Assembly (NCBI GenBank): GCA_002633005.1
Contig: NMRA01000133.1
Coordinates: 75,203 to 139,202 of the forward strand
DNA from: Phoronis australis
Taxonomy: Eukaryota > Phoronida > Phoronidae
DNA: 64,000 nucleotides
Direction: 5' to 3'
The position numbers and the translations under genes are program-made. This document shows, piece after piece, positions 46,649 to 57,900 of this stretch; the stretch's first letter is position 1, and every line of letters starts with the position of its first letter. Below the pieces are notes generated by a model. It worked only from the letters and a program-made list of their open reading frames with translations. It made no database searches and was not told the origin of the DNA.

Positions 46649-46658
46649 AAAGAATGCA
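46649..46658 (+). repeat. LINE target-site duplication, left copy
   Basis: AAAGAATGCA, identical to the bases directly after the poly(A) tail. Confidence 0.8.
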
Positions 46659-47840
46659 CTCTACCCGTTCTTAAAGAATTTTGCTTCATTTGGAGATGAC
46701 TTTATTAAGTCGAAGTTAACTCTAATTGGTAATTCCTACTGGCGCGACGTATTTGAAAGTATGTTATCTTTCTACAAGAAAATAATTGTTGCAAGTAAAG
46801 AGGACTTTTTGAACCAACCTTTGTGGTTTAATAGTAACTTGGCGATCGGAGGCACAGGTGTTTTTTATAAGCCTTGGTTTGTAAAAGGCTTGAGATTTAT
46901 TAGAGATATGTATACCTCTGATGGTGATCTTGTTAGTCTAAACAATATGAAAAATAGGTTCGACGTGAAAACCAACTTTGTAGAATATAATGGTGTTGTT
47001 TCTGTTCTAAAAAGGTTTCAAAAAAGTCTATTTCAAAGTAAATTTAAAAGTGTTAATGTCTACTCTCCTTGCATGCCTTTAGCAATTACTCACTTACGGA
47101 AAGATTTGAAGGGTTGTAGACATATCTGTTCAGTCTTTAATAACGTTAAGAAACCTAAGTCAGAGTCTAAATGGGAAATAGAGCTAGGAGATAGTTTAGA
47201 TTGGAAGAAAATATATGCTTTACCTTACAAAATTACAAAGGATCCCCATATTAGATGGTTCCAATTTAGAATACTACATAGAATTATTGCAACAAATACC
47301 TTTTTAGTCAAAATATGTGTTAGGGATTCTGATCTATGTTCCTTTTGTAATAAAGCTCCAGAGACGCTGTCACACCTTTTTTGGGAATGTAGCTTTGTAC
47401 AAGATTTCTGGAAGGAATTCGAAAAGCTACTTCAAAAGTGTGGCATTCAGCTTCCCAACTGTCTGTCTTACGATATTGTTATTCTTGGACTTTACAAGAC
47501 GCAAGATTTCCTATTTAACATTTTACTTCTACTAGCTAAACAGTACATTTACAAAGAGAGATGTCACAAAAATATACCTAATTTTCTCAAGTTCGTTACA
47601 AAAACTTATGAATACTATAATGCTGAAAAATTAAATGCACATAACAACTTTGTACATGACAGCTTCTCTGCAAAATGGGAAAAATTTATTGTTCATGTTA
47701 AGTTCATGTAGAAGATATTTACTTTAAACGAGATACGAGAATGGTCTTCCTGAGGTGTGCATGCGTGAATGAATGGTGTACTTATTTGTTTGTTTGTTTT
47801 TGTAATTGTTTGTAAAGGATAATAAATACATAAAAAAAAA
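46659..47840 (+). mobile_element. 5'-truncated L1-like LINE fragment with poly(A) tail
   Basis: An open frame to 47711 covers the C-terminal part of a non-LTR retrotransposon ORF2: a thumb/C-terminal region (PLWFNSNLAIGGTGVFYKPW) and a reverse-transcriptase zinc-binding motif, CSFCNKAPETLSHLFWEC (C-x2-C-x7-H-x4-C). The stop is followed by a short 3' UTR, AATAAA-like sequence and an A-tract. The 10-bp AAAGAATGCA flanks it on both sides (46649-46658 and 47841-47850) as a target-site duplication. The endonuclease and polymerase core are absent, so this is a dead-on-arrival 5' truncation. An intact frame suggests a fairly recent insertion. Confidence 0.9.
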
Positions 47841-47850
47841 AAAGAATGCA
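47841..47850 (+). repeat. LINE target-site duplication, right copy
   Basis: AAAGAATGCA immediately after the A-run. The leading A's are shared with the tail, so the exact left boundary is ambiguous by a few bases. Confidence 0.8.
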
Positions 47851-48884
47851 TGAAAAGAATCATACGTCGACACCCTAAGCGGTCAAGATTGGGCAACTCG
47901 ACCAGTTTACACACTACAAAATCTGCCTGTTCAGATCAAAAACACCATGCCATTGTATTTAATTGAATCGCCCCAAGCTGCTGATGCTATCATTCTCTAG
48001 GTAATGAGACTTGTCATAAACACATTAAAGATGACAATAGTATTTTCAAATTTTCGCTTTGAAAGTTTGTAAATAGCATATTTCAGTAATCTGTGAAAAG
48101 AAAACATGATTAGGTTTTTTTAATTCTGAAAAATGGACAACAAATTTGACTTGCAACCTAAACGTTTGCTTAATGTTGCAATTATATTCATTCAATCTGC
48201 TGGTTGTGCAACATAATTGGGCCAGTTACCAAACCAGCAGGCAGCAGTTGGATTTTGAGGTAACCCAAGAGTCATCGTACAATTCTTGGCATGTATACAG
48301 GCTAAACAAGATTCTCCATGTTAGCACTTTAACTGTGAAACAATCACACATCCCAATACTTCATGGGTATTGCCAGTAGCTTTCTACTACAAGTACCTTT
48401 CGAATGTAAAAGAACACCTTTGGGGGACGTCAGTGTCTTTCTTCCACAGCAGGTTCTAAAATCAGAGAATTGCACTGCATTAGCAGAATTTCATCCACAT
48501 CAATAGAATATCACAGGCTTGGGGACGCACAAATCTCATAAATTATTGCTATCCAAGAAATTTTGTCAGCTTTGGTTACAAATGACCTTTTAAAAACCTT
48601 AGAATATTGAAACTTGCTTTGTACATCATAGACTATGGTTGTTGATTTATCACACTGTCATGTTATTGCCGTCACCAAGTGGTGAGAAAATGTGACACTG
48701 CTCTCTCAAAGCAAATCACTACATTCAATTTTTAATTTCCTTGGTCAACCTTAATTACACTCTGTTCAATGGTGCCATTGTCGTGTCTTGAAAAACTCTG
48801 CCGTTATTATTTAACATGCAGCCATGTCTTCAGACATAGTAGACCTGCGCGGCAGGTGGTATGATGTCATATCTCCTGGAGTGC

Positions 48885-49130
48885 GCAGTGTAAAAATGGG
48901 CAGTTACCCATTTAGGAAACTGAACGAGGAACTCCTCGAAGAAAAAGTTTGATAGCTGGAGTACTTCTTCGAGTTGTAAGGGATTAAATACATCGACAGC
49001 CTCCTAAAGGTGTCCCTCTATGCGCAAAAGGACGTAATTATAACAACGTGACTTTAACGTTTTAGCCAGTATGAGGCATAATTCCCCAAAAAGCTTCAGA
49101 AGTATGAAGCTCCTATATTCAGCTAGAGAC
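48885..49130 (+). repeat. third copy of the fold-back element arm
   Basis: Same order of landmarks as the right arm at 51143-51381: GCAGTGTAAAA, GAAGAAAAAGTTTGAT, CGACAGCCTCCTAA, TTTTAGCCAGT, CATAATTCCCCAAAAAG. Its other arm is missing or heavily truncated. The 502-bp duplication begins inside this copy. Confidence 0.8.
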
Positions 49131-49541
49131 GGTGGTCAATGTCTCAGGCCGAATACACTCCCTAGGCTTGATTTTGGAGAAGGTCAGAAAGCCTTTGCAG
49201 TTTGTACATTTTTATTTCTGGAATCAACATGATTCTGAAAATATCAATTTCAAGGGGAATAATTGCAAACAATAACCCAGCATTTTTCTCCCAATCTGGT
49301 CAGCAATTGGGAAAAGACAGAGTACAAGAAATGATCTCTGTCTCTGAGCCGGTCCGATTCTCGATTCGCATCTCTAGAGAGTATAGCCCTGGCATAGGCT
49401 ACAAATTAAACTCATGGACCCACTTATGATAGATCCAACACCACTGAGTTGGTCGAATAGCTTACGAGTGCTTACATAGACAAAAATAAATACCACTTTT
49501 TTAATTACGGTGAGTTTACACCAAGTTGGTGCAAATTTAAC
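49039..49541 (+). repeat. near-identical ~502-bp direct duplication, copy 1
   Basis: Matches copy 2 at an offset of 513 bp with only about four substitutions and a 2-bp indel (GAGAGTATAG versus GAGTATAG). It ends exactly at an ambiguous base, N at 49542. No gene is evident; short open frames are shared by both copies. Confidence 0.92.
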
Positions 49542-49551
49542 NTAATCGGAC

Positions 49552-50052
49552 TATAACAACGTGACTTTAACGTTTTAGCCAGTATGAGGCATAATTCCCC
49601 AAAAAGCTTCAGAAGTATGAAGCTCCTATATTCAACTAGAGATGGTGGTCAATGTCTCAGGCCGAATACACTCCCTAGGCTTGATTTTGGAAAAGGTCAG
49701 AAAGCCTTTGCAGTTTGTACATTTTTATTTCTGGAATCAACATGATTCTGAAAATATCAATTTCAAGGGGAATAATTGCAAACAATAACCCAGCATTTTT
49801 CTCCCAATCTGGTCAGCAATTGGGAAAAGACAGAGTACAAGAAATGATCTCTGTCTCTGAGCCGGTCCGATTCTCGATTCGCATCTCTAGAGTATAGCCC
49901 TGGCCTAGGCTACAAATTAAACTCATGGACCCACTTATGATAGATCCAACACCACTGAGTTGGTCGAATAGCTTACGAGTGCTTACATAGACAAAAATAA
50001 ATACCACTTTTTTAATTACGGTGAGTTTACACCAAGTTGGTGCAAATTTAAC
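49552..50052 (+). repeat. near-identical ~502-bp direct duplication, copy 2
   Basis: Begins ten bases after the N and ends where single-copy sequence resumes (GCAAATTTAACGG). The allele-like divergence and the N at the junction suggest a haplotype overlap left unmerged by the assembler rather than a biological tandem duplication. Confidence 0.92.
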
Positions 50053-50660
50053 GGCTTAAATTACCAACTTACATGGGAGAAACAAGGTTTATTTTGACAA
50101 GTCAACCATTTTGAAAAAAATCGTGATTTCAAATCTCGCGGGTTCGAGACAATTGCAATAATCTCTTTTAAACGGAACAAAGTCGTCGAGAAATTTTCTG
50201 TATATTATTGAAACTCTTTTTATTATACATGTAATGTAAACAATTAAGTAATTTTCTAATAACGCACATATATCAAACGAATATTTCACAATTCCAGTTC
50301 ATAAGCTGTCTATTGCTCTTGCACAAATTTGTGAAGCTTACTTCCGTAAATTTTTCTGGTGATCAGTCACAAGCCACAGGAGATGTTTACGTTGTCAAGC
50401 ATTGCGCTTTCTTTACTCAACAATGGTGGTGGAACTGTTGGTAAATTGAAGGGTTTTATGTCAGGATTGAATCAAAACTTCATCCATATTCTACATGTTC
50501 AAATAATTTAACTTGAACTAGTTTAAGTCGCTCAATTAATAGACATAACTCAGTCTCAGTCACTCTGACTCACAAAAATTTATTACGTTGCACTGGGATG
50601 TAGGCTGAAAAATTTGCTCAGCAGGAAATTGAATCCTGGTCTAAAGTAAAAAATCAGCTT

Positions 50661-50715
50661 GTTCCAAGTCTCGAACCCGGTACCTTCCAAGGTGTCTTAA
50701 CCAGTGAGCCTATTT
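50661..50715 (-). repeat. tRNA-like (Leu/Ser-like A and B boxes) fragment
   Basis: The minus strand reads AGGCTCACTGGTTAAGACAC, then CCGGGTTCGAGACTTGG. A and B boxes are recognisable, but no anticodon stem of normal length lies between them, so a tRNA-derived SINE or tRNA relic is likelier than a gene. Confidence 0.35.
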
Positions 50716-50898
50716 ATGGGTTTGATATCTGGGAAACTCTAAAATGGACAAATCACCAAACTGTACGAATGATGTTGACTATGACAACATTTCCCCTTTC
50801 CAATTTGTCCTGACAGTTTCTTCAATTCACTAGAAAAATTAGTAGTTGACCTACTTAAATTAGACTGTGACCACTGGCTTCGCAATAGAGACTGTGAA

Positions 50899-51381
50899 GC
50901 TCCTATAGGCGCTTCATACACCAGAAGATTTTCGGCAAATTATGCCTGACTAAAACATCAATGCTACGTTGTTTTAAATACCTTTTGCTCATAGAGAGAC
51001 ACCTTAGGAGCCCGTCGATGTATTTAATTCCTTCCAACTCGAACAAATACTCCCGTTATCAAACTTTTTCTTCAAGAAGTCCCTCGTTCAGTTCCCAAAA
51101 TCGGTAACTCACCATTTTTAACACTGCGCGTCATACCACCTGGCGTGTGCAGTGTTAAAACGGTGAGTTACTGATTTGGGGAATTAAATGAGGGACTGCT
51201 TGAAGAAAAAGTTTGATAACGGGAGTATTTGTTCGAGTTGGAAGGAATTACATACATCAACAGCCTCCTAAGGTGTCCCTTTGTGAGCAAACGGTATTTA
51301 TAACTATGTGACTTCGATGTTTTAGTCAGTGCAAGGCATAATTCGCCAAAAAGGTTCGGCATATGAAGCGCCTATAGGAGC
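50899..51381. repeat. large fold-back element, about 230-bp inverted arms
   Basis: The arms 50899-51129 and about 51143-51381 are diverged inverted copies meeting at about 51136. Landmarks: GCTCCTATAGGCGCTTCATA at the left end and its complement at the right, AAACTTTTTCTTCAAG mirrored by CTTGAAGAAAAAGTTT, and AACACTGC mirrored near the centre. It is a palindromic non-autonomous element with no coding capacity seen. Confidence 0.88.
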
Positions 51382-51784
51382 ATGTAGGACGGTGGTCTCT
51401 GTCTATACTTAAATATGCTCGAAGTCAAACGAAACCCTACAGAGGAATATGAGGTCACTCTTCTTCACTGTGAACTGTATTGTACTTGTCAGTGATCTGG
51501 TAGTGACTGTATGTCCTGAACATACTTTTTATTTCCTCTTGCCCTACTCTCTGTCCTCTCAGATGGTTATTTTTTTTGGTAAAAAAACATTATTTTTCCA
51601 AGGGCTCACTCATTCTTTGGAAAAATATTTCACTTTTTACAATTCATGTTTCCTAACTGTCATTATTAAGACAGTTTAGTGCAATATTGAAACAAAATGT
51701 CTGAGTAATTGTTTCGTGTAGATGTTCAAAAGAAACATTACCATATACAAGTTAAGGGCAGTGATTTTAACATGTATGTTTCAG

Positions 51785-51932
51785 GTGCCGTTAAGTCTTC
51801 AAGGCATCTGCTGACCACCCTGGGCAACAGTGCAGCACTGCTGGAAATGATAAAGACCATAATCCCGCCTCTTTTGCATGAGAACCATAAAGGTGTACAT
51901 GGCAGACTGGCAGTTATTGGTGGTTGTAAAGA
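51785..51932 (+). CDS. NAXD: NAXD first recognisable exon
   Basis: Encodes [20 protein letters not shown], then [20 protein letters not shown] and KE, matching the vertebrate N-terminal catalytic segment ([26 protein letters not shown]). If spliced, the acceptor is TGTTTCAG|GT in phase 1. Alternatively the frame is open upstream to an ATG at 51772 (MYVSGAV), which could itself be the start. I found no convincing upstream targeting-peptide exon. Donor GA|GTGAGT. Confidence 0.85.
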
Positions 51933-54900
51933 GTGAGTTGGTTTGCAAAATAATATTAAGTTCTAGCTTGATACAGCTTTTGAAAATGACAGCACTCTGT
52001 TGACAGCACTCTGCTAATATCGTTTTACCAAATTGGGCTTTCTGGTGTTGTGGGGTACGAGCATACGCTTTCACAATAATGCTAAGTGCTGACATGATTG
52101 GGGCACTCCATAATGTAGATGTTATTCATTTGTTATCACAAATTTTAAATCGTGCCCAACTTCTAAGCAGTGGGGATGCCTCATGCCATGGCGCATTTAT
52201 TTAAAGATGTAGTAAACTGATGGCAGCCTAGTATTCAAATTAAGCCAAGCCTGACTGTTTTTTTTTTGAAAATTTAATGTGGGTGTTAACCCAAACTGAA
52301 ACTTGGGATTCACAACGTGGGAGTTGCATGTTGGTAATCCACTTCACATGCAATTTAAGCATAAAAAGTTTCCTGAATTCTAAACAGTGTATTACCTGCA
52401 AGTTACAGGCAAGTGAATTATGTGTTTTATTAACACAGAGATATGTTGCTTTAACATTGACTAAAAGTCCATACGGTACTAATTAAGGATAGCATTTAAA
52501 AGCAAAAACATGGAATGTTATTGGTTATCCTAGACAAATACACTAATACTGTTTGATGGTTTTAGTCAATCCATATAAGCGAACACCTGTGGTAAAAGCT
52601 TTTGTGCCTCGTTTTTAGGTATACTGGCGCCCCCTATTTTGCTGCAATCTCTGCATTGAAGGTGGTAAGTAGTCCTTAACGTCTAGATTTGTTTGTGGTT
52701 CTAGACGTGATACAAGGTGATACAAGGTGCTACAAGGTGATACAAGAGTGATTTGATATTTAGACATTGCACATGTATCCAATGCCTTTCTGAAGTGGTC
52801 CTTCATTGAGAACTAATAGTGGCGCAATTTTTAACGTACCCTTCCTGTAGAGATGATTACACCCTTGCATATAAAATGTTCACTTACTTAGAGACGTGGG
52901 TGGTTGTTGGCAGACGTTACGACCTGGTCCGCCAGGTCTTTGTCGATGAATGAGGGATTTCCCGTCTTAGGCTCGTTAAGAATGCTGGAGTACACCGGGA
53001 GGGGGGGGGAGGTGGAGTCCTCTGTCTTGGTTCAAGAGGGGGCGCTGACTGTTGATGTTTATGACCTCTTTGAGCTTACGAGTGTGCCAATTTTGTTCCT
53101 TGGCTAGGATCCTGGATGACNACCAATTTTGTTCCTAACGAGTGTAAGGCGGGAAATCCCTCATTCATCGACAAAGACCTGGTGGTCCAGGTTGAAACAT
53201 CTGCCAACAACCAACCTCGTCTCTAAGTAAGTGAACATTTTATATACAATGCCTCTAGAGCCCAATGACGAACCTATTCTCCATGATTACACCCCCCCCC
53301 CCCACTGTCTTTGTACTTTCTTCTCACAAATTGGACCAGTTCTAGAGGCTACTGTTTATATGGTGCGTACTATTTCTTTTTCAGGGTGCTGACCTATCCC
53401 ATGTTATTTGTACTAATGACGCGTGTACTCCAATCAAGTCATACAGTCCAGAAATTATCGTCCACCCTATACTGTAAGTTGAAAACATAATACGTTTTGA
53501 AAATAAAAAAAATGAAACTTTATTTGTTGCGTAGTCTTCTTATAGAGAGATTAGGAGTGTGAAGAAGTTTATACTTTGCCAACTTTCCAACATGGTGGGG
53601 TGACCCATTGAAATCGACTTTGTCACTAGATAGTGATGAGCATTTCTTGGATAATATTAAGCACCACGTTCAATTCACATGTGATATGAACCGAGATTTA
53701 AAGCTGGGGAATTTTGCTGAGAATCCTTTGCCATTGTCAAGTTTCAATTCTTCACCGGTGTCACCACTGTTGCGGAGCAGAATGTTCAAATGCTAACGTC
53801 CAAATTTGTCATTGAATAAATAAAGTGGTTTTGTTTTTGTCTCCTTGAGCTAATTTTTTCCAGCACTGTGAGATGTGGTCAAAGGAAATTCTTTTGGAAC
53901 TTTGGAACTATCACTATACTAAATAGTCTTATGCCAAATGTTAGTCATTGCAAGCAAGCACTTCCTCTGTATCCAAGTAAGTCGTTTTTTTTCTTCCAGA
54001 GACAGTCCCCAAATTGACAGTGAGGTCAGCCGATGGCTGAACAAGTTTCACGCCCTCGTCATCGGACCAGGTCTGGGACAGGATATGGATCTCCTGAATA
54101 ATGTAGCAGTAAGTCACTGGTATCATTAATTAACCCGTAAGGTCCATGTGTTAACTCACCTTAGTTTAGAACTGAGTTATTTCTTCTGATAAATACAAAC
54201 TCAAAACAATGCATGTCTCACTACTGAAGTGCATAAGTGTCCCAACGTGATAGTCATGTTAGTCGTTAGGTTAAGGTGTGCAGGAGTGATGTTTTTTAAT
54301 GAGCTTTTGCGGTAGTAAATAATAAACAGTGTGATTCAGTTCTGGACAATTGTTTGCTAAAAATCGGTGTAATGTCAGTAATTTTGAAATTTAGTCATTT
54401 AAAGAACTAAGTTATTAGCACCTAAGACCATAGAAATGTTTTTTAAGGAAATCTACTCCTCAGTCTTATAATTCAGTTGTGAAAAGTTTCATTTTTTTCT
54501 GAAATATTTCATAAAGACCAACTACTGTGAAGGAATTTTTATGGTACCTTGAGTGAAGTAGTAGATATTGTTATCGTAATTCTGTGATATGTCAAGTCAT
54601 GCATTCAAATCCATTTTGTTCTCAAATTGTTGTTTACTGCAAGTGAATAATTTGACATAAGTTTGATCCTTAGTATTGTGAAATCTAACCAATTTTGGAC
54701 AAAAGGCCTTTAAAATTGTTGTGAATACTCACAGTTTGTCAAAACATTGTCGGCTATGGTGGCTATGTTATAGAACTCATAAAGGATGAAGTATTTATTT
54801 TGTGTTGCTTATCTTTTACAAAAAAAAATTAATTTTTCCATATTTTGTCCTAAATTTGTGAGATTTTACCATATTTGGAATAAACTGACTTAACTTTGAA

Positions 54901-57900
54901 TTTTTATATGCTGTCCTTAGTTGAAGTTACCTTTTGTTTCTGAAAATACTTGGAAGACTCATAACGTTCAGTTGTTTAATTTTTACTGTGCTTATAATTT
55001 TCGACTTTCATGTTAAATGTTAACATGATTTTAAAATTCCAATTCAAGTGATATCTTGATGGTGATGTTCATATTGTATCGAGGATTGTGGTATGAATGT
55101 TCCAAACTCTGTTAGTATCATATAAATGTACCTTGGTCATGTAAGATCATGATGTTTTTCTTTTGCAGACTGTCATTAAAAAGGCCATAAACTTGAATCT
55201 TCCTCTGGTTATCGACGCTGTAAGTTCCATGTTTTTGAAACAGTAGCTTCAGGGTACTAATGTGAAATTGAGAAGGGTTACTTCCATACTTTGTACATGT
55301 GGCGATGTGTGTGATTAAACGGACAATACCCCCTAAATTTGGGACTGTCTTTGACCAAATTTCTCTGCTTTTGGGATGATTTTGATCAAAAGTAATAAGT
55401 AGACTAAGTATGAAAAATTGCAGAAGCGTATTCCTCAAGGGTCATTTTTGTTGGTGACCATCAGGCAGAAGGGAAATGTCTGGGGGATCTGATCTCCACA
55501 AAAAACCCCCGGAGACTCTCCTTGCATTTGTAAAATTGCTTGTGTTCGCCTCAAAAGACAGTGTTGTTTTTACACCCTTGCAGGATGGAGTGTTTCTACT
55601 GACAAAAAAGCCCGACTTGATTCAGAACTATGAACGAGCCATACTGACGCCGAATGCTGTGGAGTTTGACCGTCTGTATAAAGCTGTGGTAAGTCGGCGG
55701 GAAATGGTCTGTTGGTCACTTTAGTTTGACATCCCTCAAGCGAACCACTTATAATAAACTCAGTTGAGAGTAAATTCACAAACTTCTGATGCACAGAAAG
55801 TGTTTAGACACCTCATGCTTTTTTTTCGTCTTTTAAATCTGCGTTTCGTCTTGGTTAGTTGGATAAAAATGAAAATTCAATTAAGTCTTGTACTCTGAGA
55901 AAATTGGGCTCGTACTATTCCTTACGTGTTGACTCAAGTCACAGGCTATTGGCCGTTTGGAGCGTTTTCTTGTGTCGCTGGTGGTTTCGATGTTCTTTTT
56001 GGTAATGGATATAGAACCCATCATGGTAAGGAATGGTAGGAGATGGATTTTGTTTGAGAGAAACTCTAATTTGATTTTTGTTTTTTAACCAGCGAAACAG
56101 TTAAATGCAGCTTTAACTTTTTTGATTTCCAGTCAAAAATCTGTTTTGAGCTATCCTAAGATTTTATGTACCTGTAGTGATTCTTTCACGCTAGAGTACC
56201 AAAAACTGAAAATTATTTGGTATGATGTGTCGAAGGATAGACGAGCTGGTAGAAGTGGTGTTAGGAGTTATGAGACATACCCCTGCTCATGTCAGTCGTC
56301 GTGCATCCTGTCCCGCTAGATACTGTTGATAGAAACTGAGCGCTCGTTTCATGAAAAGCGGCTTAAAGACTCGCAACAGAGATTTGGTCTTACGCTCTCA
56401 CTTGGCAATTGCTGAATAAAGGGTTAGCCATGAAGTGATGAGTGTATCACAGTGGCAGGGATGTGTGTAGTTTCAGGGACTTTGCAATGTTGCTCAAAAA
56501 TTAGAGTTAAACACTTTTAAGGGACAGTTGTGCGAAGTGTAAGACCAAATTTCTGACTTAAGTTTTTAGACACTTTTCATGAAACTGACCTCATGGGCGA
56601 GCACGTGCTTTGCTTGTAATGCATGATTATACCTTGCAAAGCCTTGTGTGCTCTCGTCAAACTCGCAAGAAGTGAAACTTAGAAAGCGTGGACGAGTTAT
56701 TCACTTGCACCATTTGCCATAAGAGATTGATTAACCACAGGGAACATTCAATATTTCACTTTTTAACATTGTGAGAGCACGAAAGTGGCTTTCACTTGGC
56801 TAAAATTCTTGTGTGTGTGACGGGCTACATAGAGAGAACATGATTTCAAAATTTTCACGGATTGTTTGATTATCCCTCCGCATTACAGCAATTTGACAAC
56901 ATAATGGTCACAGAGAATTTGTAAAAAAATCCTGGGAAATTTCACTGCATTAAACTGTCCACTAACTACTCTACCGCCATCTGGTGACAAGGAATATTTC
57001 ACATCTCCTCTTTTCAAAAATAGGTGTTGTCTAACATTTCAACGCCATAAAGCTTGACAATGACTAGTGTATACTTATATGTGAGATTGCGCTGCACTGC
57101 CCAGGTTTACAACTAGAATGTCTATTATGTTAGCACACGTGTAGTGTTGTAGTGGTGAGTCTTGTTTCGTTTTGATATGCTTTCATCTGAACAACAAGTT
57201 GTGAAATATGGTGAAATACACTGTCTTCATGTTTCTATGATTGTTTTGTTTTTAGTGTACTACTGAAAGGTTTCATACTCAAGCACTTGCAGTCTCAATT
57301 TCATTGTTTTGTTTTAAATTATTTGCTATTTGTTTGATATAGTAGCACTTTTAATGCATCTTTTCCAAAATAGATTTGTAGATGATATAACGCTTTTGTA
57401 TCTTTTGTTGCTTTCTACTGTCTATGCTCTCCCTTCAACTTCTGTTGATTAATTTTATTGAAAGTAAATTCGACCCTTCGTGTTTCAGCTGGGGAAACCT
57501 GTAAGTCGTGTTGTCAGCCATGTTGTTTGCGCCTCTCTTGTTGGGATACTAATTTATAAGTTTTGTTCCGCCATTCGTGACCTGTTCCGCTGGATATAAG
57601 TTTGGAATTTTAGCAAAATTCCCTGTATGTGTACGTGTAGACAAGAATTTCACTGTTTTTGCGACAAACTTTCTCACCAAAAGACTATTTTATGATCAAG
57701 TGTTTTTTGGAAGACTGTGCTCTACATCTCTTTAAAAGGACATGCTCAGCGGGAAAAGTAATTTTACAGAAATCAACAGTTGTGCGGAATCGGATACACA
57801 AACTCTGAAGTACCAGCTGTGTGCTCTCTACCACTGGGCGAAGTAACAAAATTAGCAGAGTATTAAATTAATTTTAACTTGTTAAATGCATTTATCGTCA

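Larger units (their letters stand above)
45847..51771. other. divergent intergenic region between CCDC138 and NAXD
   Basis: Should contain both promoters, the CCDC138 leader exon and probably the NAXD 5' exon, none of which I can place. It is instead dominated by the hairpin (46358), LINE (46659), fold-back family (48885, 50899), the 502-bp duplication with N, and a tRNA-like fragment. No CpG island is obvious. Confidence 0.75.

Noticed and set aside
49202-49429. 75-codon ORF repeated at 49715-49897
   Set aside because: Both lie in the 502-bp duplicate; the 2-bp indel changes the frame end, and there is no homology.
50421-50439. ATGGTGGTGGAACTGTTG|GTAAAT as NAXD first exon
   Set aside because: It ends in phase 0, whereas the 51785 acceptor needs phase 1; kept only as a remote possibility.
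51449-51679. MRSLFFTVNCIVLVSDLVVT... as NAXD signal/targeting exon
   Set aside because: Hydrophobic and just upstream, but no donor in the phase required by the 51785 acceptor was found.
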